Assembly: GCA_026416955.1 (NCBI GenBank)
Contig: JAOAEE010000027.1
Location: forward strand, 1 to 64,000
Length of the DNA: 64,000 nt
Direction: 5' to 3'
From: Ignavibacteria bacterium
Lineage (GTDB): Bacteria > Bacteroidota > Ignavibacteria > Kapaibacteriales > UBA2268
A model generated the notes under the pieces. It had not been told where the DNA came from and made no database searches. It saw only the letters and a list, made by a program, of their open reading frames with translations. Made by a program: the position numbers and the translations under genes. Shown piece after piece: positions 35,404 to 44,188 of this stretch (position 1 is the first letter of the stretch; every line of letters starts with the position of its first letter).

Positions 35404-35434
35404 TTTGCTAATTATTTTTTTCTTCGTATTTTTG
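35404..35434 (+). promoter_or_regulatory. Bacteroidota-type promoter of the rpsD operon
   Basis: TTTG at 35404-35407, a spacer of exactly 19 bases, and TATTTTTG at 35427-35434 match the consensus TTTG-N19-TAnnTTTG of the primary sigma factor in Bacteroidota. It lies 35 bases before the rpsD ATG, leaving a leader of about 30 bases that contains the ribosome-binding site AAGAGGAG. Confidence 0.75.
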
Positions 35435-35469
35435 TAACTCTTTAATTTTGATTTTTATTAAGAGGAGCG

Positions 35470-36072
35470 ATGAATTACACAGGACCAAAAGTAAAACTAT
35501 CGCGAAAACTTGGGTTGAACCTAACACCAAAAGCACAAAAGTATACCCAAAAGAAACCATACCCTCCCGGGCAGCATGGAAAAATGAAAAGAAGGGCAAA
35601 AATGTCGGATTATGCACGACAATTGCTCGAAAAACAGAAACTGCGCTTCCAATATAACGTTTCCGAAAAACAAATGGCAAACTATTTCGAAAAGGCTTCG
35701 CGAATCACTGGTAATACCGGAGAATTCCTACTTCAACTTCTTGAATCCAGGCTTGATGCACTTGTTTATCGTGCCGGTTTTGCACCCACAATTTATGCTG
35801 CAAGGCAATTGGTTACCCACGGACACATTTTGGTGAATGGAAAAGTTGTAAATGTTCCTTCTTATTCCGTAAGACCAAATTCTGTTGTTTCAGTAAAAGA
35901 ATCAAGTAGAAAAATCCCAATGATTTTAGACTCTATACGAAGTGTTCAACCTCCACCATACATCGAGCTTGTAAAAGCTGATTTTACATTTAAGTATTTG
36001 TATGTTCCCCCAAAAGAGGAAATCCCAGTTATGGTCGAGTTGCCTCAAGTCGTAGAATACTATGCAAGGTAA
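35470..36072 (+). CDS. rpsD: 30S ribosomal protein S4
   Basis: Ribosomal protein S4 (200 residues), a primary 16S rRNA binder needed early in 30S assembly. It begins [15 protein letters not shown] and contains the S4 RNA-binding segment [33 protein letters not shown] and the closing QVVEYYAR. The N-terminal zinc-binding cysteines found in some S4 proteins are absent, so it is the cysteine-free form. The ATG at 35470 follows AAGAGGAG. Placement ahead of rplM-rpsI is unusual; S4 is commonly in the rpoA operon. Confidence 0.98.
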   Translation: MNYTGPKVKLSRKLGLNLTPKAQKYTQKKPYPPGQHGKMKRRAKMSDYARQLLEKQKLRFQYNVSEKQMANYFEKASRITGNTGEFLLQLLESRLDALVYRAGFAPTIYAARQLVTHGHILVNGKVVNVPSYSVRPNSVVSVKESSRKIPMILDSIRSVQPPPYIELVKADFTFKYLYVPPKEEIPVMVELPQVVEYYAR

Positions 36073-36101
36073 TTTTTTTGTTTAAGGTTAGGGTGAATAG
36101 T

Positions 36102-36557
36102 ATGGAAATAGAAAATCTTAATAAAACAACACGCTCTGCAAAACAAAATGAAGTAGAAAGAAAATGGGTTGTTGTTGATGCAAGTGGGAAAACTCTTGGT
36201 CGGCTTGCTTCACAAGTGGCAAAATTAATTCGGGGAAAACACAAACCATATTTTACCCCACATATTGATTGCGGAGACTTTGTAATTGTGATTAACGCAG
36301 AAAAAGTATTAGTTGAAGGTAAAAGAGTAGAAAAGAAAGAATATTTTCATTATACTGGTTATCCCGGGGGCGAAGTCTTTCGGAAATTTAAAGATTTGAT
36401 AAAGACAAAACCAGAGTTCGTAATTAGGCATGCAGTATGGGGAATGTTGCCAAAAAACAGATTGGGACGAAAATTAATAAACAAATTGAAAGTATACCGT
36501 GGTGCGCATCATCCACATCAGGCACAAAAACCACAATTTATTGAACTACCTTATTGA
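36102..36557 (+). CDS. rplM: 50S ribosomal protein L13
   Basis: Ribosomal protein L13, 151 residues, one of the first proteins bound to 23S rRNA. Typical segments are [50 protein letters not shown] and [22 protein letters not shown]. The start taken is the ATG at 36102; a TTG 24 bases earlier is open but not needed. It forms the usual pair with rpsI 20 bases downstream. Confidence 0.98.
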   Translation: MEIENLNKTTRSAKQNEVERKWVVVDASGKTLGRLASQVAKLIRGKHKPYFTPHIDCGDFVIVINAEKVLVEGKRVEKKEYFHYTGYPGGEVFRKFKDLIKTKPEFVIRHAVWGMLPKNRLGRKLINKLKVYRGAHHPHQAQKPQFIELPY

Positions 36558-36577
36558 GAACTAAAGGGTAAAGATAA

Positions 36578-36964
36578 ATGAAAGAAGCAACAGCAACAGG
36601 ACGAAGGAAAACAGCAGTAGCACAAGTGCGGCTTGTTCCCGGCTCGGGAAAAATTCTAGTCAATGAAAGACCATTCGACGATTATTTTACTATTGAGTTT
36701 CACCGAATTCAAATTATCAAACCTTTAGAAGTAACAAATACATTAGGAAAATTTGATGTATTTGTTAAAACAAATGGTGGCGGAATTAGTGGCCAGGCTG
36801 GTGCAACTCAACTCGGAATCGCCCGCGCTTTGGTTGCTTACGAAGAATCTTTTAAACAAACTCTTAAAGAATTTGGGCTACTAACACGCGACCCACGAAT
36901 GGTCGAAAGAAAGAAATATGGTCAGAAAAAAGCACGCAAAAGATTTCAATTTTCTAAACGATAA
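36578..36964 (+). CDS. rpsI: 30S ribosomal protein S9
   Basis: Ribosomal protein S9 of 128 residues; its C-terminal tail reaches the P-site tRNA. The N-terminus [19 protein letters not shown], the central [19 protein letters not shown] and the basic tail [17 protein letters not shown] with the final Lys-Arg are all present. It follows rplM in the universal L13-S9 order, with AAAGGG before the ATG. The 101 bases after it hold a candidate structured leader for rpsB. Confidence 0.98.
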   Translation: MKEATATGRRKTAVAQVRLVPGSGKILVNERPFDDYFTIEFHRIQIIKPLEVTNTLGKFDVFVKTNGGGISGQAGATQLGIARALVAYEESFKQTLKEFGLLTRDPRMVERKKYGQKKARKRFQFSKR

Positions 36965-36977
36965 ATTTTCAAACTAC

Positions 36978-37044
36978 CATGTTTCGGGATTGCTTGTGTG
37001 TGGAGGCTTTTGCCTTTGAGCAAGCAAGTTGAACGAAACAGATG
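36978..37044 (+). promoter_or_regulatory. Candidate structured mRNA leader upstream of rpsB
   Basis: The rpsI-rpsB spacer can fold into one long hairpin with internal loops. The outer stem is TGTTTCG (36980-36986) with CGAAACA (37034-37040), the middle stem TTGCTTG (36990-36996) with CAAGCAA (37021-37027), and the tip AGGC (37004-37007) with GCCT (37012-37015) around a TTTT loop. It ends about 22 bases before the rpsB ATG and has no run of T after it, so it does not look like a terminator. Autoregulation by S2 is the natural hypothesis. Confidence 0.6.
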
Positions 37045-37065
37045 TTTAACACAAATGGAGTATTT

Positions 37066-37941
37066 ATGACACACTATGTAACTATTGAACAACTTCTTGA
37101 AAGTGGTGCCCACTTTGGACATCTTACCCGCCGATGGAATCCCAAAATGGAAAAATTTATTTTTACCGAAAAAAATGGGATTCACATCATCGACCTTAGA
37201 AAAACCCAAATTTTAATCGATATCGCACGAGAATTTGCTTTCAATATCGCATCACAAGGGAAACATATCTTATTTGTTGGAACAAAACCACAAGCCAAAA
37301 CTACTATCGAACGAGAAGCTCAAAGATGCCAAACCTTTTACGTCGTTGAACGATGGCTCGGTGGAATGCTTACTAATTTTACCACAATTCGACGCAGTAT
37401 CAAAAGATTGAATACCATCGATAAAATGGAAATAGATGGTACTTTTGAAAAATTGACAAAAAAAGAAAGATTGCTTTTGATTCGCGAAAAAGAACGCCTT
37501 CGAAAAGTCTTTGGTGGTATTGAAGAAATGATGACAACACCATCAGCTCTATATATTGTCGATATAAAAAAGGAACATATTGCCGTAAAAGAGGCACGAC
37601 TGTTAAATATTCCAATTATCGCAATTGTCGACACAAATTGCGACCCAGAACCAATTGATTATCCTATCCCCGCAAACGACGATTCAAAACTAACAATAGA
37701 ACTTATTACAAGAGTAATTGCCGATGCAATTATCGAAGGTAAGCAAGTATATGCAGAAAAGACAAGAGAAATAATAGCAGAACCAAAAGTTACTGAAATA
37801 GAAGAAATTCCAGCCGAAACTCCCCCAGTAAAAACCAAACTCCGACCACGCAAAACTAAAAAAGGCGACGTTGGAGTTGGTGTCGGAGGAAAAACTCCAA
37901 AAATTGAATCTCTTGAAGAAGAACAAAGCACAGAAAGTTAA
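37066..37941 (+). CDS. rpsB: 30S ribosomal protein S2
   Basis: Ribosomal protein S2, 291 residues. The conserved core begins [24 protein letters not shown] and includes [39 protein letters not shown] and [24 protein letters not shown]. About 50 residues beyond the core form a charged, low-complexity tail ([15 protein letters not shown], then a Gly/Val stretch and an acidic end), as in several members of this phylum. The ATG at 37066 has GGAG five bases upstream; an earlier TTG-type frame opening is not needed. tsf follows in the classical S2-EF-Ts order. Confidence 0.97.
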   Translation: MTHYVTIEQLLESGAHFGHLTRRWNPKMEKFIFTEKNGIHIIDLRKTQILIDIAREFAFNIASQGKHILFVGTKPQAKTTIEREAQRCQTFYVVERWLGGMLTNFTTIRRSIKRLNTIDKMEIDGTFEKLTKKERLLLIREKERLRKVFGGIEEMMTTPSALYIVDIKKEHIAVKEARLLNIPIIAIVDTNCDPEPIDYPIPANDDSKLTIELITRVIADAIIEGKQVYAEKTREIIAEPKVTEIEEIPAETPPVKTKLRPRKTKKGDVGVGVGGKTPKIESLEEEQSTES

Positions 37942-37968
37942 TTTTTTGTTTTAATATAAAGGATAAAA

Positions 37969-38838
37969 ATGGCAGAGATTACATCAAAAATGGTTGTTGA
38001 ATTGCGTGAAAAAACTGGCGCAGGTATGGGCGATTGCAAAAAAGCACTGCAAGAAGCCGATGGCGATTTCCAACTTGCAATCGAAATACTTAGAAAGAAA
38101 GGAGCAGCCTCGGCAGAAAAGCGGGCAGGAAGAGAAGCAAAAGAAGGTATTATTGCTACCGCTGTTAGCCCCGATAATAAAATTGGCGCAATCGTTGAAG
38201 TTAATTGCGAAACAGATTTCGTTGCCCGTAACGAAAATTTTGTCAATTATTCCGAACTGGTTGCCAAAACTTTACTAAATAACAATGTCACAACTATTGA
38301 AGAATTGTTCCAATGTAAAGTAAACGGAGAAACTTTACAAGACTTCCACAACGAAATATTAGCCAAGTTCCAAGAAAACATTCGTGTTCGTAGAATAAAA
38401 AGAATTGAGACATCTGGATACATTTCTCATTATGTTCACGCAGGTAGTAAACTTGGTGTGCTTGTCGTTTACGACTTTGATAAAAAAGTAGAATTACCAG
38501 ACGATGTTAAGACCTCCTTACGCGATATAGCAATGCAGGTTGCTGCAATGAACCCAATGTTTATCGACAGAGAGTCTGTGCCCCAAGAAGTAATTGACAA
38601 AGAAATTGAAATCTATAAGGAACAAGCAATTAATGAAGGTAAAAAACCCGAAATTGCCGAAAAAATTGCTCAAGGTCGACTTTCAAAGTTTTTCAACGAG
38701 CAATGCTTATTGGAACAAACCTTTATAAAAGATGGCAACCTATCTGTTCGAGAAGTTTTGAACAATGTCGAAAACACACTTGGATGTAAAGTTAAAATTT
38801 CGCAATTTGTTAGATATTACCTTGGTGAAGTAGAATAA
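37969..38838 (+). CDS. tsf: Elongation factor Ts
   Basis: EF-Ts exchanges GDP on EF-Tu. The 289-residue protein has the UBA-like N-terminus with VVELREKTGAGMGDCKKALQEADGD, the EF-Tu-contacting VEVNCETDFVARNENF and DIAMQVAAMNP, and a full C-terminal subdomain ending VRYYLGEVE. The ATG at 37969 is preceded by AAAGGA. It lies 27 bases after rpsB and 5 before pyrH. Confidence 0.98.
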   Translation: MAEITSKMVVELREKTGAGMGDCKKALQEADGDFQLAIEILRKKGAASAEKRAGREAKEGIIATAVSPDNKIGAIVEVNCETDFVARNENFVNYSELVAKTLLNNNVTTIEELFQCKVNGETLQDFHNEILAKFQENIRVRRIKRIETSGYISHYVHAGSKLGVLVVYDFDKKVELPDDVKTSLRDIAMQVAAMNPMFIDRESVPQEVIDKEIEIYKEQAINEGKKPEIAEKIAQGRLSKFFNEQCLLEQTFIKDGNLSVREVLNNVENTLGCKVKISQFVRYYLGEVE

Positions 38839-38843
38839 ATTTT

Positions 38844-39563
38844 ATGGAAATTGAACCAAAGTATCGAAGGGTCCTACTAAAACTTAGCGGTGAAGCTTTA
38901 ATGGGCGAAGGGATGTTTGGAATAGACCCTTCTGCCCTGAAATTTTTTGCTAATGAAGTGTTTGAACTACACAAACTTGGGGTACAAATAGGAATTGTCA
39001 TTGGTGGCGGAAACATTTTTCGTGGACTTCAATCCGCAGCAAAGGGTATCGACAAAGTCTCGGGCGACTATATGGGAATGCTTGCGACAGTTATTAACTG
39101 CTTGGCTTTTCAATGTGCACTTGAAGAATTAGGAATTGAAACTCGCTTACAAACCGCTATTACAATGACAAGCGTTGCCGAACCATATATCCGAAGGAAA
39201 GCAATTCGGCATCTTGAAAAGGGACGCATAGTCTTATTTGGCGGAGGAACTGGACTACCAAATTTTACAACCGACACAACCGCTGTGTTGCGTGCAATTG
39301 ATATCGGTGCAGATATCATTATTAAAGGAACTAAAGTTGATGGAATATTCGACTCCGACCCAATGAAAAATCCAGAAGCAAAACTTTTGAAACTTCTTAC
39401 CTACAACGAGGCAATAATTCACAATCTTGCTATAATGGACCAAACTGCTTTTACTCTTTGTCGTGACCACAATATTCCAATTGTTGTCTTGAATATCAAC
39501 AAGAAGGGGAATCTTGTTCGTCTTATTAAAGGAGAGTCTGTAGGTTCAATTGTTACAAACTAA
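38844..39563 (+). CDS. pyrH: UMP kinase
   Basis: Bacterial uridylate kinase (amino acid kinase fold), 239 residues, forming UDP from UMP and ATP. The N-terminal RRVLLKLSGEALMG, GIVIGGGNIFRG, the UMP-binding DYMGMLATVINCLA, FGGGTGLPNFTTDTTAVLRA and GTKVDGIFDSDP are typical. It starts 5 bases after tsf and is followed by frr, the common tsf-pyrH-frr order. Confidence 0.98.
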   Translation: MEIEPKYRRVLLKLSGEALMGEGMFGIDPSALKFFANEVFELHKLGVQIGIVIGGGNIFRGLQSAAKGIDKVSGDYMGMLATVINCLAFQCALEELGIETRLQTAITMTSVAEPYIRRKAIRHLEKGRIVLFGGGTGLPNFTTDTTAVLRAIDIGADIIIKGTKVDGIFDSDPMKNPEAKLLKLLTYNEAIIHNLAIMDQTAFTLCRDHNIPIVVLNINKKGNLVRLIKGESVGSIVTN

Positions 39564-39578
39564 TATTTCGGGGGAAGT

Positions 39579-40139
39579 ATGGAACTTGATGAAATTATTT
39601 CGAAAACAAAAGAGCAAATGAACAAGTCGTTGGAACATTTTAAACAACAACTTACAAAAGTAAGAACTGGCAGAGCAAATGCTTCTATTCTCGAGAACGT
39701 CAAAGTTGATTACTATGGTACTCCTACTCCCGTAACACAAATTGCAACTATCAACGTCCCCGATGCAAAAACTATTATTATTCAACCTTGGGATACTTCT
39801 ATTATTAACTCAATTGAAAAAGCAATTAAGCAATCCGATTTAGGTTTTAATCCAGTTAACGACGGTAGAGTACTAAGGATTCCTGTTCCCCCACTTACCG
39901 AGGAAAGAAGAAAAGAAATTGTAAAATTCTGTAAAAAATTAACCGAGGACGCTAAAATTGCAATAAGAAATATCCGCCGAGACCAAATCGAAGTAATACG
40001 CAAAGCGGAGAAAGAAAAAGAACTTACAGAAGACGATAAGAAAGTTGGGGAAGAGAAAATCCAAAAAGTAACAGACGAATTTATTAAAAAAATCGACGAA
40101 CTATTTTCTTTAAAAGAAAAGGAAATATTAGAAACTTAG
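39579..40139 (+). CDS. frr: Ribosome recycling factor
   Basis: RRF splits post-termination ribosomes with EF-G. All 186 residues fit the family: LEHFKQQLTKVRTGRANASIL, VDYYGTPTPVTQIATINVPDAKTI (two stretches), PVPPLTEERRKEIVKFCKKL and the helical IRNIRRDQIEVIRKAEKEKEL. GGGGAAG precedes the ATG. It is the last gene of the translation operon, with only 15 bases to the convergent rseC-like gene and no terminator hairpin visible between them. Confidence 0.98.
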   Translation: MELDEIISKTKEQMNKSLEHFKQQLTKVRTGRANASILENVKVDYYGTPTPVTQIATINVPDAKTIIIQPWDTSIINSIEKAIKQSDLGFNPVNDGRVLRIPVPPLTEERRKEIVKFCKKLTEDAKIAIRNIRRDQIEVIRKAEKEKELTEDDKKVGEEKIQKVTDEFIKKIDELFSLKEKEILET

Positions 40140-40154
40140 TTTCTCTGTTCAAAT

Positions 40155-40583
40155 TCATAATATTTCATTATTTGCTTTCTGAATGTTATCAACACGAAAG
40201 ATTTTTGGTTTCGTACGTACAAATTTAGTTCTTCGTAAAACCAGATAATATATACCTAAAAGGGCAAACGAAATCACTACGGAAAAAATTGCATTGTTTG
40301 TTAATCCCATTAAAATAGATATAGAAACAACAAGAATAACCAATGGTAGAAGGTATAGAAAAGTAGTTACTTTTACTAATTGCTTACCAAAAAGTTGGAC
40401 TTCTACAGTTTCTCCGACATTAATATCAATTTCGCTCTCAAGTTCCAAAAGGTTTTCTCCCTTTTGAGTTCTATGACAGAGTAGCGACATACAAGTATCA
40501 CATTCAGGTTTCTTGGGTACTGCAATTTTAATCCGATTTCCCAGTTTCGAAACAACAATTCCTTTTTCAATTAAGACTTCCAT
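40155..40583 (-). CDS. RseC/MucC-family membrane protein
   Basis: A 142-residue inner-membrane protein of the SoxR-reducing-system RseC family. It has an N-terminal cytoplasmic beta domain with CDTCMSLLC cysteines (about 29-37), VGETVEVQLFGKQL, and two membrane helices (about 72-115). In other bacteria RseC works beside Rsx/Rnf complexes. Here it is the last gene of the rnf operon and overlaps rnfB by 17 bases, so a role in Rnf assembly or electron transfer is likely. The cysteine spacing could hold an Fe-S cluster, which I infer only. Confidence 0.85.
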   Translation of the reverse strand: MEVLIEKGIVVSKLGNRIKIAVPKKPECDTCMSLLCHRTQKGENLLELESEIDINVGETVEVQLFGKQLVKVTTFLYLLPLVILVVSISILMGLTNNAIFSVVISFALLGIYYLVLRRTKFVRTKPKIFRVDNIQKANNEIL

Positions 40584-41391
40584 TACCTTTAGCTTTAATT
40601 TTTGTCAAAGCACCAGTTTTGCAAATCTCTACGGGAACAGTTTCGAGGTTTTTAATTTTTTCAATATTAATTCTCGCAAGGTTGTCCAAAATTGTTACTG
40701 CGCCATCAAGTTTTCTTGCACAAACTCCACAACCATTGCAAGCAACTTTACAAACTTGGCTGGATGTTTTGGGGTCGTCTAAATTTTTGCATAAAACTAA
40801 AACATCAACATCGACTGGATATAATTCAATCACATTTCTTGGGCAAGCTTGAACACACATTCCGCAACCAGTACATAACTCTTCTATCACAACTGGTAAT
40901 CCATTGTTATTCATAACTATTCCACCAAATGGGCAAGCTAAAACACAATCTCCACCACCCAAGCACCCATAAAAGCATAGTTTTTCGCCGCCAGAAAGAT
41001 AATGCATTGCTAAGCAAGTCCTAGGACCAAGATATTCAGTATCCTTTTTAACTGCTTCAGCATTCCCTCCTTTGCAAAGCACACGAGCAACCATTTTCGT
41101 AGTGGTTTCCACTTCTATTCCTAACAACTTTCCAATCTCATTTGTATTTTCGGGGTCGTTAACTGGACATTTTGTAGGTTTTACTTTTCCTTCTACCACT
41201 TTAGTTGCAAAATCGTAGCAACCAGCAAAACCACATCCACCACAGTTAGCACCGGGTAGAAGTTCGTTTATCTTGGAAATTAATGGATTCTCTTCGACAC
41301 GAAGCTTCTCATTTGCAATTGCTAAAAAAATAGAAAAGAATAAACCCAAACCACCCATAGTCAAAATTGATAACACAAGTTGACTTTCCAT
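40567..41391 (-). CDS. rnfB: Rnf complex subunit RnfB (ferredoxin-type)
   Basis: RnfB passes electrons between ferredoxin and the membrane part of the Rnf complex. An N-terminal membrane helix is followed by the 4Fe-4S motif CGGCGFAGC with a fourth Cys (residues about 49-74), and then two ferredoxin-like clusters (CYGCLGGGDCVLACP, CTGCGMCVQACP); further cysteines (CKVACNGCGVC) suggest extra clusters, as in RnfB of other anaerobes. The ATG at 41391 is preceded by GGAAGGA. It is separated from rnfA by apbE, an unusual insertion. Confidence 0.95.
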   Translation of the reverse strand: MESQLVLSILTMGGLGLFFSIFLAIANEKLRVEENPLISKINELLPGANCGGCGFAGCYDFATKVVEGKVKPTKCPVNDPENTNEIGKLLGIEVETTTKMVARVLCKGGNAEAVKKDTEYLGPRTCLAMHYLSGGEKLCFYGCLGGGDCVLACPFGGIVMNNNGLPVVIEELCTGCGMCVQACPRNVIELYPVDVDVLVLCKNLDDPKTSSQVCKVACNGCGVCARKLDGAVTILDNLARINIEKIKNLETVPVEICKTGALTKIKAKGNGSLN

Positions 41392-41403
41392 ATTCCTTCC
41401 TCC

Positions 41404-42372
41404 TCAGTTTTTACCAATATCATAAAAAAATTTATTAATACCTTTTGAACGAAATAATTTTCCATTCTTATCGACGATAAGCGCCTCGGCATCATTAATT
41501 TGCTCTATTAATTTCATTCCATCGATTGGGCCTAAAACGAAAACAGCAGTAGCCAAGGCATCTGCGTCAATTGAATTTTTTGTAATAATCGTAACGCTTT
41601 GACACTCATCGGCAACCTTTCCTGTTATAGGGTTGAAAATATGGTGTATTCTTTTGCCATTATTAATCCTATATCTCTCGTAGTCGCCACTTGTTGCTAT
41701 CGAACCATCTCTTAATTTTATTACCCCAAGCAAAGCCTCCTTATTTCTCGGATGTTGGACACCAATTTCCCACTCCTTCCCCGAACACCTAACTTCTCCA
41801 CCAGCGTTGACCAAAATAGAATTGAAACCAAAAGATTTGACAATTTCAAACATCCTATCGACAGCGTAACCTTTTGCAATTGCCCCTAAATTTATTCTCA
41901 AGCTTTTCGGTTTTATTATTTTTTTATCATTAGTAAGTCTAATCAACTTCCAATTATTTTCGGATAGATAACGCCTGATAATATCATCTGGAATATCCTC
42001 TGCGTCTGTACTTTCGAAACCTAATGCCCGAATAATATTACCAATTGCTGGGTCGAATGCCCCATTACTTAATTTGTTGTAAAACTCACACTTTTGAAAT
42101 AGGAAATAGGTTTCATCATCTAATTGAAAAGTATCTGAATTATTGACCAAGTTCAAATAAGAATTAGGTTTATGAACTGTATACTTGTCGTTAATTCTTT
42201 GTACTTCGGAAAAAGCGGAATCGATTGCTTTATCAGCCAAGGATATATCATTGGTTTGAATTTGAATTTCAACAGTAGTCCCCATCGACAAAATAGTGCG
42301 TTTATGTATAGTATCTCTTGAACTACACGAGAAAATTAGAATTAACAATATAAAGAAACACACCGGTCTCAT
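41404..42372 (-). CDS. apbE: FAD:protein FMN transferase (ApbE) lipoprotein
   Basis: ApbE attaches FMN to threonine in RnfG and RnfD. The 322-residue protein has a lipobox (LILIFSC), then the family motifs MGTTVEIQI, NKYTVHKPNS-type (INDKYTVHK), NLGAIAKGYAVDR, ILVNAGGEVRCSG and the metal-binding DADALATAVFVLG. It lies between rnfA and rnfB, so its likely targets are encoded within the same operon: RnfG (TAATISS) and RnfD (TSATP). Confidence 0.95.
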   Translation of the reverse strand: MRPVCFFILLILIFSCSSRDTIHKRTILSMGTTVEIQIQTNDISLADKAIDSAFSEVQRINDKYTVHKPNSYLNLVNNSDTFQLDDETYFLFQKCEFYNKLSNGAFDPAIGNIIRALGFESTDAEDIPDDIIRRYLSENNWKLIRLTNDKKIIKPKSLRINLGAIAKGYAVDRMFEIVKSFGFNSILVNAGGEVRCSGKEWEIGVQHPRNKEALLGVIKLRDGSIATSGDYERYRINNGKRIHHIFNPITGKVADECQSVTIITKNSIDADALATAVFVLGPIDGMKLIEQINDAEALIVDKNGKLFRSKGINKFFYDIGKN

Positions 42373-42379
42373 AACACCA

Positions 42380-42958
42380 CTAAATAGTAATCATACCAGC
42401 AAATCCCATAAAAGCAAGAGCAAGTAAACCAGCAGTAATTAATGTTATAGGAACACCTCTCATAGCTTTGGGTACATCAGCCAAGTCTAATTCTTCGCGA
42501 ATACCAGCCATCAGAACAATAGCAATTGTAAAGCCAATACCAGCCCCGAGGCCGTAGAAAATGCTTTCAAGAAAGTCGTAGTTCTTCATTGCAATGAATA
42601 GTGCTAAACCCATAATCGCACAATTAGTAGTAATCAAAGGTAAATATATCCCCAAGGCTCGGTATAATGGTTGGCTCACCTTTTTGATTACCATCTCGAC
42701 AAATTGCACTAAAGAAGCAATTACTAAAATGAAAGAAACTGTTTGCAAAAAGTCTAAATGGTATGGAATTAGCAAATAGTTGTTGACCAACCAACTAACA
42801 ATAGCAGTTATTGTCATAACAAAAGTAACAGCAATACCCATCGAAAATGCTGATGAAATTTTGTTCGATACCCCAATAAAAGGGCAAATACCTAAAAAAT
42901 AGGATAAAACAAAATTGTTTATAATTGCAGCAGAAAGAAATATCAATATCAAAGTCAT
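42380..42958 (-). CDS. rnfA: Rnf complex subunit RnfA
   Basis: A six-helix membrane subunit of 192 residues homologous to NqrE. Typical stretches are NNFVLSYFLGICPFIGVS (with the Cys that binds the membrane Fe-S cluster shared with RnfE), GIYLPLITTNCAIMGLALF (second Cys) and GAGIGFTIAIVLMAGIREEL. It overlaps rnfE by 4 bases (ATGA) and is followed by apbE. Confidence 0.96.
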   Translation of the reverse strand: MTLILIFLSAAIINNFVLSYFLGICPFIGVSNKISSAFSMGIAVTFVMTITAIVSWLVNNYLLIPYHLDFLQTVSFILVIASLVQFVEMVIKKVSQPLYRALGIYLPLITTNCAIMGLALFIAMKNYDFLESIFYGLGAGIGFTIAIVLMAGIREELDLADVPKAMRGVPITLITAGLLALAFMGFAGMITI

Positions 42959-43623
42959 TCTTTCACCTTCTCTTGGTTATTATCAACATACTTCTTGATA
43001 ATTTTTTCTCTTTTTCTTTGCTCTAATGAAATAGAATAGAAATTAGCAATACCAAATAAGAGACCCAAAGTAATGAAGGCGCCAGCAGGTAAAATCATTA
43101 CCAAAATGGGAGCAAAGCTATCTGGGAGTATTTGAATTCCAAGAATTGTTTTCGAGGCAAGTATTTCCCGAATTCCACTTAAAACCACCAAGGCAATAAA
43201 GAAACCAGTACCCATACCTAAAGCATCCAACAAGGACCTAAAAGGCGAATTTTTTGAAGCAAAAGCTTCGGCTCGTCCAAGAATGATACAATTGACTACT
43301 ATCAAAGGAATAAATGGACCTAGTGCTTTGGATAAATCGGGGTATGACGCTCTCAAAACATAATCTGCTATTGTTACAAAGGTTGCAATAATAACAATAT
43401 ACGAGGCGATACGCACTTGATTTGGAATTATTTTTCTAATTAAAGAAATAATCAAACTAGAAAATACTAAAACGAACGTAGTTGCAAGAGCCATACCAAT
43501 ACCATTAACGACAGAAACAGTTACTGCAAGAGTTGGACACATACCCAGAACTTGCTTCATTACTGGATTTTGGTCCCATAAACCTTTTAAATATTCATAA
43601 GTGAATGTATTTGACTTTGCCAT
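42955..43623 (-). CDS. rnfE: Rnf complex subunit RnfE
   Basis: A six-helix membrane subunit of 222 residues, homologous to NqrD and to RnfA. Features are LWDQNPVMKQVLGMCPTLAV (Cys of the intramembrane Fe-S cluster), FIPLIVVNCIILGRAEAFA (second Cys) and GMGTGFFIALVVLSGIREIL. A charged cytoplasmic tail of about 25 residues closes it. It begins 1 base after rnfG and overlaps rnfA. Confidence 0.96.
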   Translation of the reverse strand: MAKSNTFTYEYLKGLWDQNPVMKQVLGMCPTLAVTVSVVNGIGMALATTFVLVFSSLIISLIRKIIPNQVRIASYIVIIATFVTIADYVLRASYPDLSKALGPFIPLIVVNCIILGRAEAFASKNSPFRSLLDALGMGTGFFIALVVLSGIREILASKTILGIQILPDSFAPILVMILPAGAFITLGLLFGIANFYSISLEQRKREKIIKKYVDNNQEKVKE

Positions 43624-43624
43624 A

Positions 43625-44188
43625 TCAAATGACTCCTTTTTGTTTCAATTCTCGCAGCTTATTAATCCCATTATTAAGAATTTCGACGACCGATTTAGAT
43701 GAAATAGTTGCAGCAGTTATTGTTTGGATTTGATTAGATTTCGTTGGTTTGGACCCCTTTATCCATTCAATTTGTGGAAAAGTAACTAAGTTTTCGAACT
43801 GTTTCAAAAAAGGTTCCTCGGTAATTTTTGTTCCTAAGCCAGGTGTTTCTACTTGTTCAAGTATTTCAACTCGGGAAATCACATTTAATGAATCGTTCAA
43901 ACCAACTATTAATCGAATTTTCCCTTGGAAACCATTTCCTTCGTATGGAAAAGCATAACCAATTGGATTATTATTCTGGTCGAATACTTGATATAATTCA
44001 AAGTCGATATTCTTAATTTGTTTGTAAGATTTTGCTTTCGGTTGGACACGAAAAATTGCTTTTTCGGTCTCTTTTGCTCGATTAATTGCTATCTTTGGAT
44101 TAGCCCACGAAGCTATTTCGGACAAGGCAATCCCAGAAATTACAGCAATTACAGTCAACACAACTATCATTTGGATTACGTTTTTCAT
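43625..44188 (-). CDS. rnfG: Rnf complex subunit RnfG
   Basis: RnfG carries covalent FMN on the outer side of the membrane. The 187-residue protein has an N-terminal membrane helix and an FMN-binding domain with VEILEQVETPGLGTKITEEPF and the attachment region ITAATISSKSVVE. The usual flavinylation motif is SGAT or TGAT; here Gly is replaced by Ala (TAAT), with the Thr kept. It overlaps rnfD by 4 bases. Confidence 0.95.
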   Translation of the reverse strand: MKNVIQMIVVLTVIAVISGIALSEIASWANPKIAINRAKETEKAIFRVQPKAKSYKQIKNIDFELYQVFDQNNNPIGYAFPYEGNGFQGKIRLIVGLNDSLNVISRVEILEQVETPGLGTKITEEPFLKQFENLVTFPQIEWIKGSKPTKSNQIQTITAATISSKSVVEILNNGINKLRELKQKGVI

